Source of the DNA: an uncultured Acetatifactor sp.
GTDB taxonomy: Bacteria > Bacillota > Clostridia > Lachnospirales > Lachnospiraceae
Length of the DNA: 64,000 bases
Assembly: GCA_949840885.1 (NCBI GenBank)
Contig: CATKYJ010000022.1
Coordinates: forward strand, 1 to 64,000
Direction of reading: 5' to 3'
Position 1 is the first letter of the stretch. Each line of letters opens with the position of its first letter. Below, one piece after another: positions 8,850 through 15,828 of this stretch. A model generated the notes under the pieces. The model worked only from the letters and a program-made list of their open reading frames with translations. It was not told the origin of the DNA and searched no databases. The position numbers and the translations under genes were made by a program.

Positions 8850-9223
8850 TTCCCCTCCCTCTTCAGCCGCGTGGTGATCTCGTCCAGGTCCAGCGTGTGG
8901 TATCTGCGGTAGAGCCGGATGGTCAGGGACAGCATCAGGGCCGTCACGGACACGGACACCACGATGCCGGTCAGCACCAGCCCGCTGGGGATGGGATTGA
9001 TATAGGCCTCCGCTCTTGTGACGCCGTCCACCACCACAGGCGCTTTTCTGCCCGAGATATAGCCTTTCAGGGCCAGGAACAGATAGACCGCCGTGTCCAT
9101 GATGTTCAGCCCTATGATTTTCTTGATCAGATTCTTCTGCAGAAGCAGATTGGAGAAGCCGATGCCGAAGAGAATCATGGCCACGGCCTCCTCGTAATTA
9201 TTCAGTAAATATTCCCAATGCAT
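8846..9223 (-). CDS. MnhC/MrpC-MbhG-like (NuoK family) subunit
   Basis: 125 residues, about the usual size for MrpC. Three membrane helices of the NuoK/Oxidored_q2 fold (AVAMILFGIGFSNLLLQ; GLNIMDTAVYLFLAL; SGLVLTGIVVSVSVTALML). The conserved TM2 glutamate of NuoK is not obvious, as in other MrpC proteins; the helix-3 segment DPLPQALVLTAIVI of typical members reads NPIPSGLVLTGIVV. The ATG at 9223 follows GAGGAGGCG. It sits between the MnhB part and the first antiporter subunit, the standard order. Confidence 0.9.
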   Translation of the reverse strand: MHWEYLLNNYEEAVAMILFGIGFSNLLLQKNLIKKIIGLNIMDTAVYLFLALKGYISGRKAPVVVDGVTRAEAYINPIPSGLVLTGIVVSVSVTALMLSLTIRLYRRYHTLDLDEITTRLKREGK

Positions 9224-9237
9224 GGATTGACGCCTCC

Positions 9238-10200
9238 TCAGTAACCGCCCTTGCGGAACATGACATAAAAGGTATACATGGTGCCTGCCACCACCACGCC
9301 CACACAGATGTTCAGGACCAGAATCAGTCCGCTGCTCAGGATCGCTCCCGGCGTTCCTAACGGAATGACGCTCTCGATGTGGTTTGCGCCCGTGTAGAAA
9401 GAATAGCTCTTGGCAAGGCTGTAACAGGCCAGCGCGCAGAAGCTGGTCCTGCGGTAGGTCCTGGCCGTGAAGAACCGCTCCGTCTTGGCAAAGCCGAAAG
9501 CGTTCAGGTACAGAATCAGTCCCGCGCCGATCACAGCGCCGCCGGAAAACCCGCCCCCGGGTCCCAGATGCCCGGCCAGGATGATATAGATGCCGAAGAG
9601 CAGTATGGGCGGCACCAGGACTCTGGCCGCGGTCTGCAGGATCACATCGTCCTTGGGCTCGTAGAGTCTGTCATTGTCCCGGCCCTCTCTCTGCTCCTCC
9701 TCTCCGTCCCTGCGCAGCAGGATCAGCACCGTACAGGTGGCGATGAACAGCACATGGGACTCCCCCAGGGTGTCAAAGGCACGGTAATCCAGGATCATGC
9801 CCGTGACGATATTCACGGCCCCGGTCTCCTCCAAGCCCTCTTCGATATAGCGCTGCGCCACCTCATTGTTCACCGGATTCTCCCCGCGGCCGAAAGCCGG
9901 CAGATCCGACACTGCCGCCAGCAGCATGACCACCAGGAAGATACAGAACAGGATGCTGAACACTCTGTATACCCTGTTGAAGATTCGCATCTCGAAATTG
10001 TGCTCCAGGTCGTAGACCCTTGCTCTCAGGGTTTCCTCGTCCCGCTCCCTGCGCGCTCTCTCCTCTCCGCTCTCTGGGGGCGCCTCCTGCCTGTGCATCT
10101 CCACCTGGCCCAGAAAGGGATCTTTCGTGCCCTCCAGCCATGCTTTAAATCGATAGGAGAAAGTCTTTCTATACCTTTCCTCAGGCACCTTCCTGCTCAT
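9238..10200 (-). CDS. MbhE-MbhF (MnhB) fusion subunit
   Basis: 320 residues from an ATG at 10200 after AGGAGGAGACGG. Residues 1-75 are a charged cytosolic tail. Then comes an MbhE-like part, with a membrane helix (FSILFCIFLVVMLLAA) and the signatures NPVNNEVAQRYIEEGLEETG and DYRAFDTLGESHVLF. Next is an MnhB/MbhF part with four helices and the signature AGHLGPGGGFSGGAVIGAG. In archaeal Mbh these are two genes; here they are joined, with a charged linker (RRDGEEEQREGRDNDR) at the join. The start overlaps the MbhD-like gene by 20 bases. Assignment rests on recognised signatures; the membrane topology is inferred. Confidence 0.88.
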   Translation of the reverse strand: MSRKVPEERYRKTFSYRFKAWLEGTKDPFLGQVEMHRQEAPPESGEERARRERDEETLRARVYDLEHNFEMRIFNRVYRVFSILFCIFLVVMLLAAVSDLPAFGRGENPVNNEVAQRYIEEGLEETGAVNIVTGMILDYRAFDTLGESHVLFIATCTVLILLRRDGEEEQREGRDNDRLYEPKDDVILQTAARVLVPPILLFGIYIILAGHLGPGGGFSGGAVIGAGLILYLNAFGFAKTERFFTARTYRRTSFCALACYSLAKSYSFYTGANHIESVIPLGTPGAILSSGLILVLNICVGVVVAGTMYTFYVMFRKGGY

Positions 10201-10462
10201 CCGTCTCCTCCTGCGCGCTTTCCTTTTTGATGATAGCATCTATCTTCTTCAGGGTCACCAGAAACAGGACCGTGGTCACCCCCGCCCCCACTGCGGCCTC
10301 CGTGATGGCCAGATCCGGAGACTCCAGCAGCACCCAGATAATGGACATCACCAGGCTGTAGGACATGAAGATCAGTATGGTGTTCAAAAGCTTCTTAGAC
10401 AGGCTGGCCGCAATGGCGCAGACTACCAGAAATCCTAACAATATACAGGTAAATACAGTCAA
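10181..10462 (-). CDS. MbhD-like subunit (DUF4040)
   Basis: 93 residues with two or three membrane helices and the DUF4040 signature SPDLAITEAAVGAGVTTVLF. This corresponds to the MbhD part of membrane-bound hydrogenases and the C-terminal part of MrpA. The start is a TTG at 10462; AAGGAG lies 9 bases upstream and no better start is near. The C-terminus is acidic (ESAQEETDEQEG). Gene order places it just before the MbhE-MbhF fusion, as in Mbh operons. Confidence 0.88.
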   Translation of the reverse strand: MTVFTCILLGFLVVCAIAASLSKKLLNTILIFMSYSLVMSIIWVLLESPDLAITEAAVGAGVTTVLFLVTLKKIDAIIKKESAQEETDEQEGA

Positions 10463-10530
10463 TTTTTCAGTCTCCTTTGCCCTTTTTCTTGCGCTTTCCG
10501 TACAGTGCTTTCCGGCTCACAGCCGGCGCA

Positions 10531-11013
10531 TCATCTCTGTTGTCTGTCGGCGGAACCTTGCTCTCTGGGCCTCTCCGAATCCCTCCCGGCCATTGCCCCG
10601 CTTCCGGACTCATGGCTCCCGGACATCTTTGCACTGCTTTCGGAGCCGCCATCCCCCGCCGGTTCCCTACACCTGCCGGATTTCTCCAGCCGCATCACCC
10701 GGTAGTGCTTTCCGCTCTCCTCGTTGGTGCTGACCTCCAGCCTGGCGATCAGGTGGGAGGACACCGGGGAGGAAAACCACAGAAACACAATGACCAGAAG
10801 CAGCTTCAGGGAGGTGAAAGTAAGACCGTTCATAACGATCAGCCCCAACAGCGCGAAGCCGATGCCCAGTGTGTCCCCGATAGCCGCCGCGTGCATCCGG
10901 TTCAGCACATACCGGAACCGGAACACGCCGATGATTTCTATGATAAAGGTTCCCAGTCCGCACAAAAGCAGTCCGCCGCCGATCAGGAACCTGATCCACT
11001 CCAGCACGACCAT
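10531..11013 (-). CDS. MnhG/MrpG-like antiporter subunit
   Basis: 160 residues from an ATG at 11013 with AGGAGG 7 bases upstream. The first 105 residues form the three-helix MnhG fold (FLIGGGLLLCGLGTFIIEIIG; GDTLGIGFALLGLIV; LLLVIVFLWFSSPVSSHLIA). The last 55 residues are polar and Ser/Glu/Arg-rich (GSESSAKMSGSHESGS) and have no match in ordinary MrpG, which ends near 110 residues. The tail may be a loosely evolving cytosolic extension. Confidence 0.88.
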   Translation of the reverse strand: MVVLEWIRFLIGGGLLLCGLGTFIIEIIGVFRFRYVLNRMHAAAIGDTLGIGFALLGLIVMNGLTFTSLKLLLVIVFLWFSSPVSSHLIARLEVSTNEESGKHYRVMRLEKSGRCREPAGDGGSESSAKMSGSHESGSGAMAGRDSERPREQGSADRQQR

Positions 11014-11089
11014 GCTGTATCCTCCTATCCCTCTTAACAACTTCTCGGAATCTTTAGCCCTCTTTTTATAAGGCTTTCAGACCCCTATC

Positions 11090-11113
11090 GCAAAAAAACA
11101 CCCTCTTTTTTGC
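11090..11113 (-). other. A/T-rich hairpin in the mnhF-mnhG gap
   Basis: The 223-base gap between the MnhF-like stop and the MnhG-like start is long for this tight operon. It holds an 8-bp GCAAAAAA/TTTTTTGC hairpin with an 8-base loop. No gene is visible there: the only minus-strand frame overlaps the end of the MnhF-like gene in the wrong phase and has no family features. It may be a processing site or weak internal terminator. Confidence 0.45.
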
Positions 11114-11236
11114 AAAAAACCTTGCCGAATCCCCAAAAATTTGCGGCGAAGCCGATTGACTGTCTTAGCCCCGGTACATAGCATAAAGCTCTCCGCCAAT
11201 ACCAATCCCTGCAAATCCTGCTGCCACACGGCTCTG

Positions 11237-11635
11237 TTACCCGCAGCCCCCGGAGTCCTCTTTTATGGCAGTACTTATTGCATCCTCCCCGGGTGCCTTT
11301 TCTACTACGCAATTGTCATCTTTCTCTTCTTTCCGCTTCCCCTCCAGGTACACGCCCATGTACACTTTCACCAGCACGATCACCGCCAGGAAACTGATCA
11401 TGGCATAAATCAGGCAGATATCCGCCAAGTACCCTTCCTCCAGCATCAGCGCCAGAATGGCGATCATCACGATGACCATGGTCCCTGTCATGTTCACGGA
11501 CACGATTCTGTCAGCTACTCTGGGCCCGATGATGGCCCGCACCAGGCACAGTACCACCAGCACCGCCAGCACGATAAGCGCCCCTGTGAAAAATATGTCA
11601 TAGGCCTTTTCCAGGCCCTCGATTCCTCTTCCCAT
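11237..11635 (-). CDS. MnhF/MrpF-like antiporter subunit
   Basis: 132 residues; three helices in the first 95 (GALIVLAVLVVLCLVRAI; GTMVIVMIAILALMLEEG; IYAMISFLAVIVLVKVYMG) with the MnhF signature GPRVADRIVSVNMTGT. A hydrophilic tail of about 35 residues (EGKRKEEKDDNCVVEKAPGE) extends beyond the usual end. The ATG at 11635 follows AGGAGAAAGGACAGGA. Second gene of the operon. Confidence 0.9.
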   Translation of the reverse strand: MGRGIEGLEKAYDIFFTGALIVLAVLVVLCLVRAIIGPRVADRIVSVNMTGTMVIVMIAILALMLEEGYLADICLIYAMISFLAVIVLVKVYMGVYLEGKRKEEKDDNCVVEKAPGEDAISTAIKEDSGGCG

Positions 11636-11745
11636 TCCTGTCCTTTCTCCTGCCTGATATCACAGTCTACCTGTGCCCAAGGCCCGCCATATCTTTGGAA
11701 GCATTCCGGTTCTCTATACAAGATATAATGGAAGATTCCGGCATC

Positions 11746-12210
11746 TTATAGGGTTTCCTCAAATTTCCTGATATATGCCACAAATGCGCTCTCCTGAATC
11801 CCCTCCGCCATGGACTCGTCCAAGCAGTGCACCGTATATTCGGACTCCTCCAGGGTCACCGTGATGGTTCCCGGCGTCAAAGTGATGGCATTGGCCAGCA
11901 GGGCCCTCCCCGCCTGGGACTTTAAGTCCGTGCGGAAACTCACCAGCGCAGGTTCTATCTCTTCCCGCTGGGTCAGTATCAGGTGCATGGCGCTCACATT
12001 GGCCTTGACGATTTCCGTGACCAGCAGACAGCAGTATCGCAGGAACAGAAAGGCATTTTTGTACACCCGCCGCTCCCTGGCCAGGCTGTAGTCCATAAAT
12101 CTGCAGGAAAAAGCCAGCAGCGCCCCTGCGATACCCAGGCCCAGCAGACAGATCTCCAGCGTGAAGCTGCCGTTGAACACCACCCACAGCAAAAAATAAA
12201 TCAGGAACAT
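11746..12210 (-). CDS. MnhE/MrpE-like antiporter subunit
   Basis: 154 residues, the usual MnhE length. Two N-terminal helices, then the cytosolic domain with the family signature SQAGRALLANAITLTPGTIT and LDESMAEGIQESAF. First gene of the antiporter operon; the ATG at 12210 follows TAAGGAGGTGTGCT. Mrp systems exchange cytoplasmic Na+ (or other cations) for external protons, and MrpE is needed for assembly or activity in characterised systems. A promoter lies about 25 to 50 bases upstream. Confidence 0.92.
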   Translation of the reverse strand: MFLIYFLLWVVFNGSFTLEICLLGLGIAGALLAFSCRFMDYSLARERRVYKNAFLFLRYCCLLVTEIVKANVSAMHLILTQREEIEPALVSFRTDLKSQAGRALLANAITLTPGTITVTLEESEYTVHCLDESMAEGIQESAFVAYIRKFEETL

Positions 12211-12234
12211 AGCACACCTCCTTACAAGTCTTCT

Positions 12235-12262
12235 ATTTTAGCATAATCTGATTTTAAGTAAA
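12235..12262 (-). promoter_or_regulatory. promoter of the Mrp/Mbh-type operon
   Basis: TTTACT (12262-12257), a 16-base spacer and TAAAAT (12240-12235) with TGC before the -10, 25 bases before the first start codon. The 5' leader would be very short. Confidence 0.55.
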
Positions 12263-12473
12263 GAGTTTTTCTGCACAAATTTGCAGGCACGTTGCAAGCA
12301 ACAGGCAAATATTTTATAACCAATTATGTAAACCTGAAGCTGCAAAGGAGTGAGTTCGGTTACACCGTAAATTGGGGAAATAAGCGGACATGGATATTTC
12401 ATGTTATTTTTGTAATTATCATAGTGATATTCGTCCGTGTTCTCTGAAACAACTGACTTTCCGCAAAATGCTG

Positions 12474-12503
12474 TTGACCATGGATTCTATCCCATGCTAT
12501 AAT
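12474..12503 (+). promoter_or_regulatory. promoter of the FMN-riboswitch transcript
   Basis: TTGACC, an 18-base spacer ending TGC, and TATAAT. Transcription from about 12510 would include the repeat element at 12535-12687 and then the riboswitch. Between this promoter and 12262 nothing else clear is seen. Confidence 0.65.
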
Positions 12504-12534
12504 TCTTGCAACAACTTAATAGCAGGAATGTTTT

Positions 12535-12687
12535 CGTTACTGTCCACGGGTAATTCCGCGAAGTGTTTTCGTGCGCTTCTTGCACGAGCAATCCCAAGCA
12601 ATCGTTTCGATTGCTCTGACAGCAGGCGCCATACAATCGTATGTGTGCATCACGTTGCTGTCAGCGGCGAAGCCGTGAATGGTAACA
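12535..12687 (+). repeat. intergenic repeat element, copy 1
   Basis: A 153-base segment shares several blocks with 14492-14690 in the same orientation: TTCCGCGAAGTGTTTTC, GCACG..CAATCCC, CGATTGCT, GCAGGCGC and, at the far end, GCGGCGAAxCCGTGAA. Its two ends are imperfect inverted repeats (GTTACTGTCCACGG and CCGTGAATGGTAAC), so it can fold as one long hairpin or be a MITE-like element. No protein frame spans it. Confidence 0.6.
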
Positions 12688-12833
12688 TGTCTTCAGGGCA
12701 GGGTGACTCTTCTTGAACGTGCGTGGTTCGAGAAGCAAGAATTCCCGATCGGCGGTGATAGTCCGCGGGCGCATATGCGCGGGGTTCGGTGAAATTCCGG
12801 AACCGACGGTATAGTCCGGATTAAAGAAGGTGT
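12688..12833 (+). ncRNA. FMN riboswitch (RFN element)
   Basis: Conserved RFN blocks are all present in order: CTTCAGGGCAGGGTGA, AATTCCCGATCGGCGGTGAT, AGTCCGCG, GGTGAAATTCCGGAACCGAC and GGTATAGTCCGGATTAAAGA ending GAAGG. CTTC at the 5' end pairs with GAAG at the 3' end (P1). The loop that normally reads TGAAATT is split by 33 bases (12707-12739) that form a 10-bp hairpin. The aptamer lies about 155 bases before a RibU-like transporter gene, the expected context; FMN binding normally lowers expression. Confidence 0.93.
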
Positions 12834-12913
12834 GTCGGAATGGTCAGATGGTATCTGGCCTTTGTTTGCACTCTTTTTGATCCGCCTATGCGCTGCTCTG
12901 TTGACGATTTCGA

Positions 12914-12983
12914 TACACCTGAAACAATCTTGACACCTGAAAGGCCTTTCGCTGCTTTTAGGTGTCATTCTATTTCAGGAGGT
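12914..12983 (+). promoter_or_regulatory. riboswitch expression platform (SD-sequestering or terminator helix)
   Basis: CACCTGAAA occurs twice (near 12917 and 12934), and its CCTGAAA part is complementary to TTTCAGG at the Shine-Dalgarno AGGAGG (12973-12982). A competing 8-bp stem TGACACCT/AGGTGTCA (12931-12967) ends just before it, with only a weak T-tract. Control of translation initiation looks more likely than termination. The pairing scheme is inferred. Confidence 0.5.
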
Positions 12984-12989
12984 ATCCAT

Positions 12990-13640
12990 ATGAAACACAC
13001 AAGTACAAAGAAACTGACAACCGTAGGCCTGCTGTGCACACTTGCCTACATCGCCACCGCCGTAGGGCGCGTCCCGCTGATTCTGTTCCTAAAGTATGAT
13101 CCGAAAGACGTGATCATCGTCATCGGCGGTCTGCTCTTCGGCCCCTTAACCGCCCTGGGCATCAGCGTCCTTGTGTCGGTCACGGAGATGCTCACCGTCA
13201 GCAGCACAGGCATCTGGGGCTGTCTGATGAATGTCATCTCCAGCTGCGCTTTCGCCTGTACCGCCGCCTCTGTCTATGGGAAAAAGCGACAGCTGTCCGG
13301 AGCCGTAGGCGGCCTGTTAGGAGGATGGGGCTGTCAGGTAGCTGTGATGATGTTCTGGAACTATCTGGTGGCGCCGGTGTACATGGGGTATTCCAGAGAG
13401 GCAGTGGCGCAGCTGCTGCTCCCGGCCTTTCTGCCTTTTAATGTGATCAAAGGGGGATTGAACGCGGGCATCACGCTGCTTCTCTACAAACCTGTAGTCA
13501 CTGCCCTGCGACGCTCTCATCTGGTGGACGCCGTGCCAGGGACAAATCCTCCCGGGAAAATGCGCTTCCGTCCTGGGGTATTCCTGACGGCCCTGCTCAT
13601 CCTGGCCGACTGCGTCCTGCTGTTTCTGCGGGCTTTCTAG
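12990..13640 (+). CDS. ECF transporter S component, probably riboflavin-specific (RibU-like)
   Basis: 216 residues; the ATG at 12990 follows AGGAGGTATCC, and the open frame upstream lies inside the riboswitch leader. Five to six membrane helices and the S-component N-terminus TKKLTTVGLLCTLAYIATAV, then DPKDVIIVIGGLLFGPLTAL. The S component binds the vitamin and works with a shared EcfAA'T module that is not in this window. Riboflavin specificity is inferred from the FMN riboswitch directly upstream. A monocistronic unit convergent with ybaK. Confidence 0.88.
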   Translation: MKHTSTKKLTTVGLLCTLAYIATAVGRVPLILFLKYDPKDVIIVIGGLLFGPLTALGISVLVSVTEMLTVSSTGIWGCLMNVISSCAFACTAASVYGKKRQLSGAVGGLLGGWGCQVAVMMFWNYLVAPVYMGYSREAVAQLLLPAFLPFNVIKGGLNAGITLLLYKPVVTALRRSHLVDAVPGTNPPGKMRFRPGVFLTALLILADCVLLFLRAF

Positions 13641-13649
13641 AGCCATGCC

Positions 13650-14135
13650 TTAATTCCCGGTCATGCTCTCCTTTCGCTTGCACACATCCACCCATCCCGC
13701 GTAACCGGAATATTCCTCCAGCTCCGGGATGGTGAGCTCTATGGCGCTGTTGGAGCTGCCGCAGGCCGGGAACACCGTCTCGAAGCGCTTCAGGGACACA
13801 TCCAGGTACACCGTCACGCCCGGGTTCACCGCAAAGGGGCATACGCCGCCCACGGCATGGCCCACCATGGTCTCCGCCTCCTGGGGCGAGAGCATCTTGG
13901 CCTTGGCGGCGAACCGCCCCTTGTACTTGGCATTGTCGATTTTCGCGTCCCCGGCGGCCACCACCAGCACTGCCCGGCCATCCACCAGGAAAGAGAGGGT
14001 CTTCGCGATCCTCTCAGGCCGGCAGTGCAGGGCCTGGGCCGCCAGCTCCACGGTGGCGCTGGACATGTCCAGTTCCAGGACCCTCTCCTCCATGCCGTAA
14101 TTTCTGAAATATGCTTTTACTTTCTCGATTGCCAT
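13650..14135 (-). CDS. YbaK/EbsC-type aminoacyl-tRNA deacylase
   Basis: 161 residues from an ATG at 14135 after GGAGGAACAGC. Single YbaK/EbsC domain, which removes mischarged amino acids from tRNA (for example Cys or Ala from tRNA-Pro). Family features: the substrate-pocket lysine region ERIAKTLSFLVDG, AGDAKIDNAKYKG and GHAVGGVCPFAV. Length is normal. Starts 41 bases after the end of the small membrane protein gene and may be in its transcript. The exact tRNA specificity is not readable. Confidence 0.9.
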   Translation of the reverse strand: MAIEKVKAYFRNYGMEERVLELDMSSATVELAAQALHCRPERIAKTLSFLVDGRAVLVVAAGDAKIDNAKYKGRFAAKAKMLSPQEAETMVGHAVGGVCPFAVNPGVTVYLDVSLKRFETVFPACGSSNSAIELTIPELEEYSGYAGWVDVCKRKESMTGN

Positions 14136-14175
14136 GCTGTTCCTCCGAAATGTAGTGTGGTTTTCGATCTCCACA

Positions 14176-14379
14176 TTATTTCGCCGTCTTTTGAATGGTC
14201 TCAATGATCCAGCAGGTGCATATCACAATAGCGGCCACAATCAAAAGCCCTGCAAACCCCACGGCAGCGATTACCAGATCGCTTGCGATAAAAGGGAAAA
14301 AGCTGAACATCGAGCCCGCATACCATAAGACAAGGTACAATATAAGGATACATACCGCATTTCTTTCCGTTTCTTTCAT
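14176..14379 (-). CDS. small two-helix membrane protein
   Basis: 67 residues from an ATG at 14379 after AAGGAGGGCTGTT, a very good ribosome binding site. Two membrane segments (AVCILILYLVLWYAGSMF and LVIAAVGFAGLLIVAAIVIC) with a short Lys-containing tail. No family recognised. It probably shares a transcript with ybaK. Confidence 0.65.
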   Translation of the reverse strand: MKETERNAVCILILYLVLWYAGSMFSFFPFIASDLVIAAVGFAGLLIVAAIVICTCWIIETIQKTAK

Positions 14380-14491
14380 AACAGCCCTCCTTGGGAAATT
14401 CTGCAAATTTTGTAAATTGCCATACTTGATTATAAAATATTTGTCTGCGGTTTACAATGTATATCGGAGGGTCTTTTTTCAAAAATATTGA

Positions 14492-14690
14492 CGTTATTTT
14501 CACAGGCAGTTCCGCGAAGTGTTTTCATGTGCATTTTGCACGGACAATCCCTGGCGATTGCTCCGGCTGCTTTGACTGCAGGCGCAAAGAAAAGCACTTT
14601 CTGGTCAATTCATAGCGATAGCATTCTGCTCTGAATTCTATTGGATATGTGCTTAATATTACTATGAGCGGCGAATCCGTGAACAGCATA
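14492..14690 (+). repeat. intergenic repeat element, copy 2
   Basis: Same orientation and block order as copy 1 (TTCCGCGAAGTGTTTTC, TTGCACG..CAATCCC, GCGATTGCT, GCAGGCGC, GAGCGGCGAATCCGTGAA) but about 45 bases longer in the middle. The ends again contain TTCACAGG and CCGTGAA, which are roughly complementary. Confidence 0.6.
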
Positions 14691-14768
14691 TATTGAATCG
14701 GACAATCCCCCATCTGCGCCAGGGTAGCGCCGCGCCGGGGGGCCCCGCACCAGACTTGGCCGCACAGC

Positions 14769-14806
14769 GAAGAGGCGCATTGATTCTTTTATCAACACGC
14801 CTCTTC
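14769..14806. other. strong hairpin downstream of repeat copy 2
   Basis: A perfect 9-bp stem GAAGAGGCG/CGCCTCTTC with an inner ATTGAT/ATCAA pairing and a TCTTTT loop. It is not followed by a T-tract on either strand, so it may be a structured RNA or a protein site. Confidence 0.5.
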
Positions 14807-15146
14807 ATGTCTGTTCGCTGTCCAATGGACTGCCCTCCTTATGAAGTTTTTAGGTCCGCATTTACTTCCATTTCTACCTCTGTGCTCGTCTACTTTCTTC
14901 GCTCTCTGTATACTCCAAGCTTTTAAATTCAGGTGAGAGCTTATTTCGTGTACTTTTGCACATTTCTTTCAGTTTTACAGCTTAGTATGTTAAGCTGCTC
15001 TTATGGAAGTTATGTTTTCCTCTCTTTTGTAAGTTTATTATACGGTATGGCCGCTTATTTGTCAATGCTTTTTTGAGATTTTTTCTTAAATTTTTCAATA
15101 CTCTTCTTTGGCATCATAATTGTCAGAATTTTCTGTCTATTCTCTC

Positions 15147-15632
15147 CTAAATGACTTCAATCCTCTCAAAGTATTTCATCAGAATGCCTGCGCAGTTCTC
15201 GATGCCGAACTGGGAGGTGTCGAGAATCATGTGGTAGTTGTTCACATCTCCCCAGACCTTTCCGGCATGTCTGTAGTAGTATTCGCTGCGGGCTTTGTCG
15301 TTCTCCTCCAGCAGGACTTTCGCCTCTTCGTAGGGCAGGGATTTCTGCTCCATGACGCGCCGGATGCGGTCTTCCTTGTCGGCGCAGACATAGATATTGA
15401 ACACGTTTCCTTGATCCCGCAGGATTTCCGAGGCGCAGCGCCCTAAAATAATGCAAGGGTGGGACGCAAGCTCTTTGATCAGCTCTGTCTCGTCCGCATA
15501 GCTGCGGCCCTCCAGCTCATGCTCTATGTATGCCTTGTCATACACCGGAATATCCAGTCTCTCAGACAATTCCGCCGCGATTGCGCTGGCACCGGTTCCA
15601 AACCTCCGACTCATGGTAATCACCAGATTCAT
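15147..15632 (-). CDS. cytidylate kinase-like family protein
   Basis: 161 residues from an ATG at 15632 after GGGGAGGAACGAGT. P-loop NTPase of the cytidylate_kin2 type: SRRFGTGASAIAAELSERL at the start, YDKAYIEHEL, then SHPCIILGRCASEIL and the basic lid region KEDRIRRVMEQKSL. These proteins are smaller than true Cmk (about 220 residues) and many have no tested substrate. Single-gene unit with its own promoter. Confidence 0.85.
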   Translation of the reverse strand: MNLVITMSRRFGTGASAIAAELSERLDIPVYDKAYIEHELEGRSYADETELIKELASHPCIILGRCASEILRDQGNVFNIYVCADKEDRIRRVMEQKSLPYEEAKVLLEENDKARSEYYYRHAGKVWGDVNNYHMILDTSQFGIENCAGILMKYFERIEVI

Positions 15633-15671
15633 ACTCGTTCCTCCCCATTGGCCGCTTCCTGCCTTAAGGAG

Positions 15672-15700
15672 ATTATATCACATCCCTGTTCCGGTTACAA
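15672..15700 (-). promoter_or_regulatory. promoter of the cytidylate kinase-like gene
   Basis: TTGTAA (15700-15695), a 17-base spacer and TATAAT (15677-15672), about 40 bases before the start codon. Confidence 0.6.
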
Positions 15701-15828
15701 CCCTGTTACCATACCAAGTTATGGTTGTTTCACCAGATGGGCTTCACCAGATAGGAATAAAGTTTCCCGGCCGCCTCCCTGGGTACATTCTTTACAGTGC
15801 CCGCCTGCCGTATGGCTCTGGCTTTCTG

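Larger units (their letters stand above)
14380..15146. other. long intergenic region
   Basis: 767 bases without a convincing gene. It holds repeat copy 2 (14492-14690), a GC-rich stretch with a strong hairpin (14769-14806) and an AT-rich stretch (14940-15120). The only plus-strand frame (14693-14926) has no ribosome binding site and crosses the hairpin. Confidence 0.6.

Noticed and set aside
10467..10652. Small minus-strand frame between MnhG-like and MbhD-like genes
   Set aside because: Overlaps the MnhG-like tail in another phase and lacks a good start.
1830..12210. Complex I or hydrogenase operon
   Set aside because: No Fe-S, NiFe or quinone-site subunits are present; MnhE, F and G genes point to the Mrp/Mbh ion module only.
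14693..14926. Plus-strand frame of 77 codons in the long intergenic region
   Set aside because: No ribosome binding site, runs across a perfect hairpin, no family pattern.
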